This document shows, piece after piece, positions 1-8,464 of a stretch of DNA of 64,000 nucleotides (positions within the stretch are counted from its first letter, which is position 1; the number at the start of each line of letters is the position of its first letter). The notes under the pieces were generated by a model. The model was given only the letters and a program-made list of their open reading frames with translations, was not told where the DNA came from and made no database searches. This DNA is from VFZN01 sp050249615 (lineage in GTDB: Bacteria > Acidobacteriota > Vicinamibacteria > Vicinamibacterales > UBA2999): positions 9,091-73,090 of the forward strand of contig JBFWQE010000008.1 of assembly GCA_050249615.1 (NCBI GenBank), in the 5' to 3' direction. A program made the position numbers and the translations under genes.

Positions 1-211
1 GCAGGCCGTCCCCAGCGCCAAGGTCGAGCACGTGCTTGCCGTTCACCGGTCCCACCAGTTCAAGGACGCAGAGTTGCTCGAGGGCCTCGGTAACCGCGCC
101 CAATGTCGTGGCGCGCCACTGCGCGTACGCATCGGGACTGGTGCCGCCGGCTGCCGCCGACGTTGGCGGGAGCGCCAGGGCCGACTTGACGTTTTCCTGG
201 TCGTCTGCCAT
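1..211 (-). CDS. Class I SAM-dependent methyltransferase, N-terminal part (runs off the window)
   Basis: Reading left from an ATG at 211 gives 70 open codons to the window edge. The last visible residues, KHVLDLGAGDGL, are the glycine-rich SAM-binding motif I of class I methyltransferases, and the preceding helix (DAYAQWRATTLGAVTEALEQL) is typical of the cap before it. The substrate cannot be told because the C-terminal part is missing. The gene is divergent from the ArsR-rhodanese regulator with only 31 bp between starts, so it may be controlled by the same operator. Confidence 0.75.
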   Translation of the reverse strand, partial: MADDQENVKSALALPPTSAAAGGTSPDAYAQWRATTLGAVTEALEQLCVLELVGPVNGKHVLDLGAGDGL

Positions 212-214
212 TGT

Positions 215-230
215 TCAAATATACTTTTGA
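215..230. promoter_or_regulatory. Candidate ArsR-family operator in divergent promoter
   Basis: The 31-bp AT-rich gap between the divergent methyltransferase and ArsR-rhodanese genes holds TCAAA-TATACT-TTTGA, an inverted repeat with 12 of 16 symmetric positions. The central TATACT could serve as a -10 box for the rightward gene. ArsR-type repressors usually bind such imperfect palindromes over their own promoter. Binding is inferred from position and symmetry only. Confidence 0.4.
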
Positions 231-242
231 TTACTTGACAGT

Positions 243-944
243 ATGCCCAGCAAATCCCGTCCCGCGTCACTGAAGACGGCGATCTACGAACAGATCGCCC
301 GGATTGGCCAAGCCACCGGCAGCCCGAACCGCCTGGAGCTCCTCGACCTCTTGTCGCAGAGCCCACGGACGGTCGACGCCCTCGCCCGTCAGACCAGCCA
401 GAGTGTCGCGACGACCTCGCACCATCTGCAGGTGCTGCGACGCGCGCGCCTCGTCGAGGCCCAGAAGGCGGGCCTCTACGTGACGTACAGCCTCGCCGAC
501 CCGCAGGTCGGTGAGTTCTTCCTCCAACTGAGAGGTCTGGCGGAGTCTCGGCTGGCGGAGGTCCAGCACGTCACACGCCAGTACTTGGAGGGGCGTGGCG
601 CGCTGGAGCCTGTGGGCAATGACGAACTCGTGCGGCGTGTCCGCGCCGGCGAGGTCACGCTCATCGACGTCCGTCCCCGCGAGGAGTACGTGGCGGGTCA
701 TATTCCTGGCGCGATCTCCGTGCCACTCGCCGATCTTGGGAAGCGCGCGGGCACGTTGCAGAAACGCCGCGACGTCGTCGCCTATTGCCGTGGCCCGTAC
801 TGCGTGATGGCGCTCGATGCCGTCGATCTGCTCCGCCGGAAAGGCTTCCGCGCCTACCGCCTGGAACACGGCGTGCCTGAATGGCGGGCGCAGGGATGGC
901 GCGTGGACGCGGGTGATGACCGTCGCGCGGGTGGACGGCCATGA
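243..944 (+). CDS. ArsR-family HTH regulator fused to a rhodanese domain
   Basis: This 233-residue protein has an N-terminal winged helix (about residues 25-90, with SPNRLELLDLL and SVATTSHHLQVLRRARLV typical of ArsR repressors) and a C-terminal rhodanese domain (about 130-225) with active-site loop CRGPYC, catalytic Cys182. ArsR-rhodanese fusions are known in bacteria and probably sense persulfide or another thiol-reactive ligand through the rhodanese cysteine. The ATG at 243 follows the divergent promoter directly. The stop overlaps the MFS gene by 4 nt (ATGA), so regulator and transporter are co-transcribed. Downstream sulfur genes support a role in sulfide or thiosulfate response. Confidence 0.88.
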   Translation: MPSKSRPASLKTAIYEQIARIGQATGSPNRLELLDLLSQSPRTVDALARQTSQSVATTSHHLQVLRRARLVEAQKAGLYVTYSLADPQVGEFFLQLRGLAESRLAEVQHVTRQYLEGRGALEPVGNDELVRRVRAGEVTLIDVRPREEYVAGHIPGAISVPLADLGKRAGTLQKRRDVVAYCRGPYCVMALDAVDLLRRKGFRAYRLEHGVPEWRAQGWRVDAGDDRRAGGRP

Positions 945-2287
945 CGTTGCTCGCGCCGCAGCCCGGTGCGACTGCCGTGCGCTTGGGTTTGCGCGAGAAC
1001 CTCGCACAATTCGCGCTATTGGTAGTCGTCAATGCATTCGTCGGTGCCATGGTCGGCCTGGAACGCAGCATCTTGCCGGCGATGGCCGAGCAGGAGTTCC
1101 ACCTCGCCGGGCGCACGGCCATCCTGTCGTTCATCGTCGTGTTCGGTGTCGCGAAGGCGCTTACCAACTACGGCGCCGGTCGCCTGTCCGATCGTCTCGG
1201 TCGGAAGCACGTGCTGGTCGCTGGGTGGGTGGTCGCCATCCCGGTGCCCTTCCTGCTGATGTGGGCGCCGAGCTGGACCTGGGTCCTCGTCGCCAACCTT
1301 CTCCTCGGAACCAGCCAGGGTCTGACCTGGTCGACGACGGTCATCATGAAGATCGACCTCGTCGGCTCGCGGCAGCGCGGGCTGGCCATGGGGTTGAACG
1401 AGTTCGCCGGATACGTGGCGGTGGCCGCCAGTGCGCTGGCGACGGGCTGGGTAGCTGCCCGCTACGGCATCCGCCCGCAGCCGTTCTATCTCGGCGTGGT
1501 GTTCGTGGCTGTGGGGCTGGCGCTCTCCGCGATCCTCGTGCGCGAAACACGTCATCACGTCTCGCACGAATCCGCGCTCCTCGGGACCCTGTCGGCCGAC
1601 GCCATACCCACGCCTGGCGAGGTCTTTTGGCGGACCACCCTGTTCGACTCCAACCTGTCGAGCATTAGCCAGGCCGGGCTCGTCAACAACCTGAACGACG
1701 GCATGGCCTGGGGCCTCTTCCCCCTGGTGTTCGCCGCCGCCGGCATGGATCTGGTGGAGGTGGGACTGCTCGCGGCCATCTATCCGGCCACGTGGGGTCT
1801 CGCGCAGCTGGTGACCGGAGGGCTGTCGGACCGCACCGGGCGGAAGCCGCTCATCGTCTGGGGCATGTGGCTTCAGGCCGCTGGTATCGGCGTCGTCGCG
1901 CTGGCGCACGTGTTCGCCGGCTTTGTCACGGGTGCGATACTGCTCGGCATCGGGACGGCGATGGTGTATCCCACGCTGCTCGCCGCGATTGGCGACGTCG
2001 CGCACCCGTCGTGGAGGGCCTCTGCCGTCGGCGTCTATCGGCTGTGGCGCGATCTGGGATACGCGATCGGTGCGCTGCTCGCCGGCGTCACGGCAGACGC
2101 GTTCGGACTGAACGTCGCGATGTGGGTCATCGCCGCGCTGACCCTTGGGTCCGGCGTCGTCTCGGCGACTCGGATGGCTGAGACGCTGTCGGCGACGAAC
2201 GCCACAGCGGGACACGGGCGAGAGTCACCGACGGCACTCCCTAGTTCGCGCTCACACCTCGCCGTCGACACGCACCGGCCGGAGTAA
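941..2287 (+). CDS. MFS transporter
   Basis: 448 residues with about 12 hydrophobic segments in two halves. The MFS signature after TM2 is seen as GRLSDRLGRKHVLVAGW in the first half and repeated as GGLSDRTGRKPLIVWGMW in the second. It begins with ATGA overlap on the ArsR-rhodanese stop and is followed by dsrE, SQR-like and persulfide dioxygenase genes. It may export or import a sulfur compound, but nothing in the sequence identifies the substrate. The stretch after about residue 415 is hydrophilic and probably cytoplasmic. Confidence 0.87.
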   Translation: MTLLAPQPGATAVRLGLRENLAQFALLVVVNAFVGAMVGLERSILPAMAEQEFHLAGRTAILSFIVVFGVAKALTNYGAGRLSDRLGRKHVLVAGWVVAIPVPFLLMWAPSWTWVLVANLLLGTSQGLTWSTTVIMKIDLVGSRQRGLAMGLNEFAGYVAVAASALATGWVAARYGIRPQPFYLGVVFVAVGLALSAILVRETRHHVSHESALLGTLSADAIPTPGEVFWRTTLFDSNLSSISQAGLVNNLNDGMAWGLFPLVFAAAGMDLVEVGLLAAIYPATWGLAQLVTGGLSDRTGRKPLIVWGMWLQAAGIGVVALAHVFAGFVTGAILLGIGTAMVYPTLLAAIGDVAHPSWRASAVGVYRLWRDLGYAIGALLAGVTADAFGLNVAMWVIAALTLGSGVVSATRMAETLSATNATAGHGRESPTALPSSRSHLAVDTHRPE

Positions 2288-2291
2288 CGAC

Positions 2292-2645
2292 ATGCCGAAG
2301 ACACTCTTCGTCTTGAACGACCCACCGTATGGCACGGAGCGCACCTACAACGCGCTTCGCCTCGCGGGTTCACTGTCCAAGCGCGACGGCGAAGAGGTCA
2401 AGGTGTTCCTGATTGGGGATGCTGCGGCCTGCGCGAAGAAGGACCAGAAGGTCCCGCAGGGGTTCTACAACACGGAACTCATGCTGCGAGGCGTCGGGCG
2501 GGACGGAGGTGAGATCGGCGTCTGCGCTACATGCATGGACGCTCGGGGGATCGCCGACTCGGAGCTCACAGCCCCCACGCATCGGAGCACGCTCGAGGAG
2601 CTCACCAACTGGGTGCAGTGGGCGGATCGCACACTCGTGTTCTAG
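2292..2645 (+). CDS. DsrE-family sulfur-trafficking protein
   Basis: 117 residues. The start at 2292 is chosen because GGAGTAACGAC precedes it and the protein then begins MPKTLFVLNDPPYGTERTYN, the usual DsrE-like beta-alpha opening. CATCMDARG near the C-terminal half carries the conserved cysteine pair that in DsrE/TusD-like proteins carries persulfide. It sits between the transporter and the SQR-like flavoprotein, consistent with shuttling sulfane sulfur inside the cytoplasm. Longer upstream in-frame starts overlap the MFS gene and lack homology-like sequence. Confidence 0.83.
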   Translation: MPKTLFVLNDPPYGTERTYNALRLAGSLSKRDGEEVKVFLIGDAAACAKKDQKVPQGFYNTELMLRGVGRDGGEIGVCATCMDARGIADSELTAPTHRSTLEELTNWVQWADRTLVF

Positions 2646-2662
2646 CGAAGGACGGAGGACCC

Positions 2663-3820
2663 GTGGCTGACTCGAAGACCATTCTCATTCTGGGCGGCGG
2701 CGTCGGCGGCGTCGCAACCGCACGGGCCCTCCGGAAGCGCCTGCCGACGACACACCGTATCGTGCTGGTCGATCGCGAGCGTGATCACGTGTTCGCGCCG
2801 TCGCTGCTGTGGCTGATGGTCGGCCAGCGCACGGCTGACGCGATCACCCGTCCACTGGCGCGACTGGCGCGAAAGGGCATTGATGTCCGCGTCGGCAACG
2901 TCGAGCACATCGATCCGGACCGGCGGATGGTGACCGTGGCGGGCGAGACGATCGCCGCGGACTATCTGGTGATCACGCTGGGTGCCGACTTGGTGCCAGA
3001 CGTGATTCCCGGCCTCGCGCAGGCGGGCCACAACTTTTACGCCCGAAGCGGGGCTGAATCACTTTGGAGTGCCCTTCGGAATCTGCGCGCCGGTCGCATC
3101 GTGGTCCTCACAGCAGCGCCCGCCTACAAGTGTCCGGCGGCGCCGTATGAAGGCGCGATGCTCATTGACGACTGGTTCCGCAGACAAGGCCTTCGCGATC
3201 GCGTGCACATCGAGGTATACGCCGCAGAACCGGCGCCGATGGGTGTCGCCGGCCCGCACGTCTCCCGCGCGGTGACACAACTGCTCGCCGCGAAGGGCAT
3301 CCCGTACCACCCGGAGCAGCAGGTTACCGCAGTGGACGCCGACGGGAAGCGGCTCTCGTTCGCCAACGGTACGCAGGTCGACTTCGACCTGCTGGCGTAT
3401 GTGCCGCCCCATCGAGCGCCGGCGGTCATCCGCGACAGTGGTCTGACGGGTGAGAGCGGGTGGATGACGGTGGATCGCCACACGCTGCAGACGCCCTGGC
3501 CGAACGTCTTCGCGATCGGTGACGTCGTCTCGATCCCGTTGGCGCTCGGAAAGCCGCTGCCGAAGGCCGGCGTCTTCGCCAACAGAGAAGCAGAGGTTGT
3601 GGCGGAGAACATCGCCCATGCCATCGCGGGCCAGGCCCAGCCGGCGCGCTTCGATGGTCATGGCGAATGCTTCATCGAGATTGGCGGCGGCAAAGCGGGT
3701 TTCGGCGGCGGCGACTTCTACGCGGAACCGAAGCCAGCCGTGGCCTTGCGTCAACCCAGCTGGCGTTGGCATCTCGGCAAGGTATGGGTTGAGAAACGGT
3801 GGCTCTACACCAAGCTGTGA
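2663..3820 (+). CDS. Sulfide:quinone-oxidoreductase-like FAD flavoprotein
   Basis: 385 residues from a GTG with GGACGGAGGAC upstream. The FAD-binding Rossmann motif ILGGGVGGVATARAL opens the protein, and a second dinucleotide site and ATG-like motif FAIGDVVSI lie near residue 285. YKCPAAPYEGAML (about residue 155) is the characteristic CPAAPYE block of the SQR/flavocytochrome c sulfide dehydrogenase family. Known members oxidise sulfide to sulfane sulfur and pass electrons to quinone. I see CPAAPYE but did not verify all three SQR cysteines, so SQR-like is the safer label. The next gene, a persulfide dioxygenase fusion, would consume its product. Confidence 0.84.
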   Translation: MADSKTILILGGGVGGVATARALRKRLPTTHRIVLVDRERDHVFAPSLLWLMVGQRTADAITRPLARLARKGIDVRVGNVEHIDPDRRMVTVAGETIAADYLVITLGADLVPDVIPGLAQAGHNFYARSGAESLWSALRNLRAGRIVVLTAAPAYKCPAAPYEGAMLIDDWFRRQGLRDRVHIEVYAAEPAPMGVAGPHVSRAVTQLLAAKGIPYHPEQQVTAVDADGKRLSFANGTQVDFDLLAYVPPHRAPAVIRDSGLTGESGWMTVDRHTLQTPWPNVFAIGDVVSIPLALGKPLPKAGVFANREAEVVAENIAHAIAGQAQPARFDGHGECFIEIGGGKAGFGGGDFYAEPKPAVALRQPSWRWHLGKVWVEKRWLYTKL

Positions 3821-3840
3821 ACGCCGGACGGAGGAGTGTG

Positions 3841-4947
3841 ATGGAGAAGCAGATTGAGGCGGACAGCTTGCGGGCGTGGCTCGACGGCCAGCAGCCCGTC
3901 ACCGTGCTGGACATCCGCACCGACGAAGACCGGGCTCAATGGGCCATCCCTGGCAGCGTGCATGTCAACGCCTACGAGGCGTTGCGGGCGGGCCAGCCTG
4001 GAGCCCTCACCGGTGCGGCATTCCCGGCCGATCGCCCGGTGGTGACGGTGTGCAATGCCGGCCGCGTGAGCCAGACGGCGGCCGAGATGCTGGCCGATCG
4101 GGGCTTCGACGCCCGATCGCTGGCGGGCGGCATGAAGGCATGGAGTCTGGCGTGGAATACCGCGGAGGTGCCCCTGTCGGACGCGTCGGTCCGCGTCGTC
4201 CAGGTGCGGAGGACCGGCAAGGGGTGCCTGTCGTACGTCGCTGCCTCCGCTGGGGACGCCGCCGTGATCGATCCGGCGGTGGCGCCGGACGTCTACCTCG
4301 AGCTCGCGCGCCGGCACGGCTGGTCCATTCGATACGTGCTCGAGACCCATGTCCACGCCGATCATCTGTCGCGTGCCCGAGCGTTGTCCCAGCGAACGGG
4401 AGCAGCCCTCCTGCTGCCAGCGCAGAAGCGCGTGGCATTCCCGTTCACCCCGATCGCGTACGGTGAACGCGTGCAGTTGGGGAATGCCAGTCACACGGCC
4501 GTTCACACGCCCGGCCACACACACGAGAGCACGTCGTACGTCCTGGACGAGAACGCCGTCTTCACAGGCGACACGCTATTCACGAACGGCGTCGGCCGTC
4601 CGGATCTTCATGCCGACCCCGAGGCCGCGCGCCAGCGAGCCCGCGAGCTGTTCGCGTCGCTCACACGGTTACGCGCCCTCCCTCCCCGCGTCGTGGTGTT
4701 GCCGGCGCATGCCAGCGAGCCCATCGCATTCGATGGACGGGCCGTCGCCGCGCCGTTGGGCGACGTGGTGACGTGGTTGTCTGTATGGCTCACGTCGGAG
4801 GTCGCATTCGTCGAACGGGTCACCGGCAACCTACCGCCGACGCCGCCGAACTTCGCCCGGATCGTGGCGCTCAATGAAGCGGGCGAGTTCCCGGCAGGCG
4901 ACCCGATCGATCTCGAAGCCGGCGCGAACCGATGTGCCGTCCGCTGA
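3841..4947 (+). CDS. Rhodanese-persulfide dioxygenase (MBL-fold) fusion
   Basis: 368 residues from an ATG with GGACGGAGGAG upstream. Residues 1-110 are a rhodanese domain with active-site Cys71 in VTVCNAGRVSQ. Residues 120-340 are a metallo-beta-lactamase fold with ETHVHADH (His170 onward), HTPGHTHEST and FTGDTLF, the metal ligands of ETHE1-type persulfide dioxygenases. Known enzymes oxidise glutathione persulfide to sulfite, and rhodanese moves sulfane sulfur to or from it. Here the rhodanese is N-terminal, whereas the described PRF fusions carry it C-terminal. It closes a sulfide-to-sulfite series with the preceding genes. Confidence 0.88.
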   Translation: MEKQIEADSLRAWLDGQQPVTVLDIRTDEDRAQWAIPGSVHVNAYEALRAGQPGALTGAAFPADRPVVTVCNAGRVSQTAAEMLADRGFDARSLAGGMKAWSLAWNTAEVPLSDASVRVVQVRRTGKGCLSYVAASAGDAAVIDPAVAPDVYLELARRHGWSIRYVLETHVHADHLSRARALSQRTGAALLLPAQKRVAFPFTPIAYGERVQLGNASHTAVHTPGHTHESTSYVLDENAVFTGDTLFTNGVGRPDLHADPEAARQRARELFASLTRLRALPPRVVVLPAHASEPIAFDGRAVAAPLGDVVTWLSVWLTSEVAFVERVTGNLPPTPPNFARIVALNEAGEFPAGDPIDLEAGANRCAVR

Positions 4948-4977
4948 TCGGGCGCACCACAGAACCGGAGGTGGACG

Positions 4978-5199
4978 ATGGGGCCCTACATGTGGGGATC
5001 AATGGGTTGGTGGATGGTGCTGTGGTCGGTGGCCGGGATCGTGGTGCTGGTGCTACTCGTACGGCTGGTGGCTGGCTCGGTTGGCGGATTCGCTTCTCGA
5101 GCCGACGAGACGCCCGAGCAGATCCTCAAGCGGCGCTATGCCAAGGGCGAGATCGAGCGAGAGGAATACCAGCGCCGCCTAGAGGATTTGCGACGGTGA
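4978..5199 (+). CDS. Small SHOCT-domain membrane protein
   Basis: 73 residues. One transmembrane helix (about residues 12-35, WMVLWSVAGIVVLVLLVRLV) is followed by a C-terminal SHOCT motif, ILKRRYAKGEIEREEYQRRLEDL. SHOCT domains are short helical oligomerisation modules often found at the end of membrane or secreted proteins. CCGGAGGTGGACG precedes the ATG. It lies 30 bp after the persulfide dioxygenase and is probably the last gene of that operon. Its exact role is unknown. Confidence 0.82.
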   Translation: MGPYMWGSMGWWMVLWSVAGIVVLVLLVRLVAGSVGGFASRADETPEQILKRRYAKGEIEREEYQRRLEDLRR

Positions 5200-5231
5200 G
5201 TCCCCGCCACGAGAGGACTCGGCGGGGCGTG

Positions 5232-5375
5232 ATGATCACCGCCAACGACCTGTTCATCGCCGCTCACGCAAGGGCCCTCGGCGTCACGTTGGTGACGAAG
5301 AACACGGCCGAGTTCGAGCGCGTGAGCAACCTCTCGGTCGAGAACTGGACCATCTCGCCGCGGCGCAAGAAGTAG
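5232..5375 (+). pseudogene. C-terminal fragment of a VapC-type PIN toxin
   Basis: The 47 codons from 5232 encode ITANDLFIAAHARALGVTLV and then a TKNTAEFERV block and an NLSVENW end. These match the last third of VapC PIN-domain ribonucleases, including the acidic residue of the ND(L)FIAAHA block. The N-terminal two thirds and any VapB antitoxin are absent, because the upstream frame is the SHOCT gene and its shadow. A remnant of a lost toxin-antitoxin module is the simplest reading. Confidence 0.7.
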
Positions 5376-5601
5376 GCCCTCGGCTCGTGAATTGACACTG
5401 CGGCGTTACGGGGAGTTGAAGGCGGCGGCAAGGTCCAACTCCCATCCTCGCAAACGCTTGGCATGAATCTCGTGGGCGCGTACCACCGCGCAGTCGTCGC
5501 GTACGATCGAGAGCAGGCTCGCCCGACCATAGTGGGTTGAGCGACCTGACAAACCTTCGGCTTGACTTGCCCACAATGGCCGGGTCTAATGAGAAGATAA
5601 T

Positions 5602-5620
5602 GAGATTGAGTCTCAATATC
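5602..5620. promoter_or_regulatory. Fur-box-like 9-1-9 palindrome
   Basis: GAGATTGAG-T-CTCAATATC has 8 of 9 arm positions symmetric around a single central base, the 9-1-9 layout of the classical Fur box. It is embedded in an AT-rich patch (about 5580-5625) that stands out from the GC-rich surroundings. It lies 22 bp upstream of the preferred start of a FecA-like receptor, where Fur would be expected to act. The arms match the Fur consensus only partly. Confidence 0.55.
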
Positions 5621-5641
5621 TTGATGCCGAATCGTCGCCCC

Positions 5642-8020
5642 ATGTCACGTCCGATTCTCGTCCTGTTCGCCCTGCTCCTTATCACCCCTGCGGCGCGCGC
5701 ACAGTCCGCCCAGTCCCTGGCCGTCTCCGGGCGCGTCGTCGATGTGTCGGGCGCCGTGGTTCCCGGCGCGTCCATGGTGCTCCGCCGCCAGGGGGGCGCG
5801 GTGGTGCGCGAAGCCACGACGGACGCCGATGGCCGCTTTGCCCTGGATGTCCCCGGGCCCGGCGCGTTCACCGTCACAGCCTCGCTCGCCGGGTTCTCCG
5901 TCACGCAGGCCGACATCACGGTGACGGCCAGCGGCCCCACGCTGGAACTCGTCCTGCGGCCTGGCGGGCTGTCGGAAGACCTGACGGTCATCGGGTCGCG
6001 CCTGGCCGGCTCCGAGGAGATGCTGCGCCGGACGCCGGGGTCCTTCGACATCCTCACGACCAACACGTTGGCGGCCTCGCACGTCTTCACCACGAGCGAG
6101 GCCCTGCGGAAGGTGCCGGGGGTGACGGTCCGCGACGAGGAAGGCCTCGGTCTCCGGCCCAATATCGGCATGCGTGGTCTGAACCCGACCCGATCGACGA
6201 AGGTGCTGCTGCTGGAGGACGGTGTGCCGATCGCTTTCGCGCCATACGGGGACAACGCGAGCTACTATCACCCACCCATCGAGCGTTTCGACCGCGTCGA
6301 GGTGCTGAAGGGTTCCAGCCAGATTGGCCACGGTCCCGTCACGCTGGGAGGCGTCATCAACTACATCACGCCCGACGCGCCGAACCGGCCCTCCTTCGCA
6401 GTCGATGTGACCGGCGGCAACCGGGCGTATGCAAACCTCGGCGGATCATTCGGTGGCCGCTGGTCGGATACGGGTCTTTTCACCCAGGCCATCCGGAAGC
6501 AGAGCGACGGCGCCCGGGACAAAACGCAGAGCGACCTGCTCGACGTCATGGGTAAGGTAACGCAGGACTTCGGCGCGACGCAGCAGCTCTCCGCGCGCGC
6601 CAGCTACTACGGAGAGAACTCGCAGGTCACCTATAGCGGCCTTCGTGCGGACGAGTACGCGGCCGGGGCACGGCTGAACCCGTTCGCCAATGATCGCTTC
6701 GATGGCGGACGGTTCGGGGCAAGCGGCGCCTACCGCGCCCTGGCGTGGTCGCGGGTGGCGTTCACAGGCACGGTTTACGGCTCCCGTTTTTCGCGCGACT
6801 GGTGGCGTCAGTCGAGCAACTCCGGGCAGCGCCCGAACGACGCGGCGGACCCGCAGTGCGGCGGTATGGCGAATCTCAACACGACGTGCGGCAACGAGGG
6901 CCGCCTGCGGAACTATTGGCACGCCGGGGCGGACGGTCGCGGGCGCGTGGCCTATCGCGCGGGCGCCGCCCAGGAGACGGACTTCGGCGTGCGCCTGCAT
7001 ACCGAGCGCCAGGACCGGCGGCAGGAGAACGGCGACACACCGACGGCGCGCAGCGGGCGGCTCGTCGAGGACAACGAGCGGACCACCGACGCGCTCTCGG
7101 CCTTCGTGCAGCACCGCGTGCTGGCCGGCGGCTGGACCGTCACGCCGGGCATCCGTCTCGAGCGCATCGACTACGGGCGCACCAACCGCCTCACCGGCGT
7201 TTCGGGCACCACCGAGCTCACCGAGTGGATACCCGGTCTCGGCGTGTCGTACGGCCCGACGTCGGACACCACGTTCTTCGCCGGCGTGCACCGCGGCTTC
7301 GCGCCCCCCCGCGCCGAGGACATTATCAACAATACGACGGGCGGCACGGTGGACCTCGACCCGGAGCGGAGCTGGAACTACGAGCTGGGCGCGCGCACGC
7401 GCCTCGGCCAGGTGATTCGCCTCGACGCCGCGCTCTTTCGGCTGGATTACGAGAATCAGATCATCCCGGCGAGCCTCGCTGGCGGCGTTGGTGCGACGCT
7501 CACCAACGGCGGTGAGACGCTACACCAGGGCATTGAGGTCGGCGCAGACGGCGACTGGCGGATGCCACGCGCCCCGGCGCACACGCTCTACAGCCGGGCG
7601 GCGTACACCTGGCTTCCGGTGGCGGAGTTCACCGGCACCCGCACCAGCAACGTGCCGGGGTTCTCGACGACCAGTGTCTCAGGAAACCGGCTTCCGTACG
7701 CCCCGGAGACGACGCTGGCGCTGACGATGGGCTACCGGCACGACGTGGGGCTGGACGTGCAGGTCGAAGCGCAGCACGTGGGGGACCAGTACGGCGACGA
7801 CCTCAACACGCTCCCCGGCACGGCGGATGGCCAGCGCGGGCTGATTCCTAGCTACACCTACTGGAACCTCGCGGCGTCGTGGCGCCTGCCGCGCGTGGGG
7901 GGCTCGGTCTTCCTCGCCGTTAAGAACCTGGCGAACAGCACGGTCATCGTCGATCGAACGCGGGGCATCCTCCCGGGGCATCCGCGGCTGGTGCAGGTGG
8001 GTACATCTTGGCGCTTCTAG
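5642..8020 (+). CDS. TonB-dependent receptor, FecA-like (ferric citrate type)
   Basis: 792 residues from the ATG at 5642, which gives a clean signal peptide (MSRPILVLFALLLITPAARAQ). Earlier in-frame ATGs at 5537, 5600 and 5624 would place the Fur-like box inside the gene. A carboxypeptidase-regulatory-like domain (about 30-105) precedes the plug (TSEALRKVPGVTVRDEEG, RGLNPTRSTKVLLLEDGVPI) and a 22-strand-type barrel ending in WRF. The plug segment APYGDNASYYHPPIERFDRV and GGVINYITP resemble FecA, the ferric dicitrate receptor. It would import a siderophore or citrate complex across the outer membrane using TonB energy. It stands alone, with no transporter genes beside it. Confidence 0.88.
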   Translation: MSRPILVLFALLLITPAARAQSAQSLAVSGRVVDVSGAVVPGASMVLRRQGGAVVREATTDADGRFALDVPGPGAFTVTASLAGFSVTQADITVTASGPTLELVLRPGGLSEDLTVIGSRLAGSEEMLRRTPGSFDILTTNTLAASHVFTTSEALRKVPGVTVRDEEGLGLRPNIGMRGLNPTRSTKVLLLEDGVPIAFAPYGDNASYYHPPIERFDRVEVLKGSSQIGHGPVTLGGVINYITPDAPNRPSFAVDVTGGNRAYANLGGSFGGRWSDTGLFTQAIRKQSDGARDKTQSDLLDVMGKVTQDFGATQQLSARASYYGENSQVTYSGLRADEYAAGARLNPFANDRFDGGRFGASGAYRALAWSRVAFTGTVYGSRFSRDWWRQSSNSGQRPNDAADPQCGGMANLNTTCGNEGRLRNYWHAGADGRGRVAYRAGAAQETDFGVRLHTERQDRRQENGDTPTARSGRLVEDNERTTDALSAFVQHRVLAGGWTVTPGIRLERIDYGRTNRLTGVSGTTELTEWIPGLGVSYGPTSDTTFFAGVHRGFAPPRAEDIINNTTGGTVDLDPERSWNYELGARTRLGQVIRLDAALFRLDYENQIIPASLAGGVGATLTNGGETLHQGIEVGADGDWRMPRAPAHTLYSRAAYTWLPVAEFTGTRTSNVPGFSTTSVSGNRLPYAPETTLALTMGYRHDVGLDVQVEAQHVGDQYGDDLNTLPGTADGQRGLIPSYTYWNLAASWRLPRVGGSVFLAVKNLANSTVIVDRTRGILPGHPRLVQVGTSWRF

Positions 8021-8464
8021 CGCCGCTGGTTGCGATGTCCCTTGCGACGATTCACCGTAGCGGCGCGCGAGGGACGGGCCCATAGACGGAGGCGCGCCAT
8101 GGTCCCGCCCAATTGTCCCGTACGTCTGCGCGGGTGGCCTGCTGCTCGCCAGCAGCCTTGCAGGTCGCCGCCTCCGCGTCGGCCCACGATTCGTGCGCTC
8201 GAACGCGGCTTCATGGCCGGCGCGGTCAACGCCGCTCATCGTGCGTCGGGCGAGGTCATACGACGGCTGAGTGGACCCGGCCACATTCGCGCACATCGCA
8301 TCCGTGATCCGGGTTGGTGTGAGTCGGACACAGGCACGCCACCTGAACCGTGACGTCGGGGAGGGAGCCCGGCACCGGCCGCTCCAGCACCCTCACCAGC
8401 CCATCACGGCTCGCAGTGCGGTTTCGATGGCGGCGCTGGACGGAACTCCGCCCGGGTACAGCCG
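8021..8464. other. Intergenic stretch without a supportable gene
   Basis: About 440 bp between the receptor stop and the convergent small thiol gene. Several short open frames exist on both strands, but their translations are arginine/proline-rich with no recognisable domain or convincing ribosome binding site, as expected of random GC-rich DNA. I see no strong terminator hairpin, repeat or RNA motif. Confidence 0.6.

Noticed and set aside
5400..5425. A minus-strand CGTAACG at about 5410-5417
   Set aside because: No RGAC box at 15-16 bp and no leftward gene begins nearby, so I do not count it as a promoter.
8021..8464. Short open frames between the FecA-like receptor and the thiol gene
   Set aside because: No ribosome binding site, no domain, composition like random GC-rich DNA.
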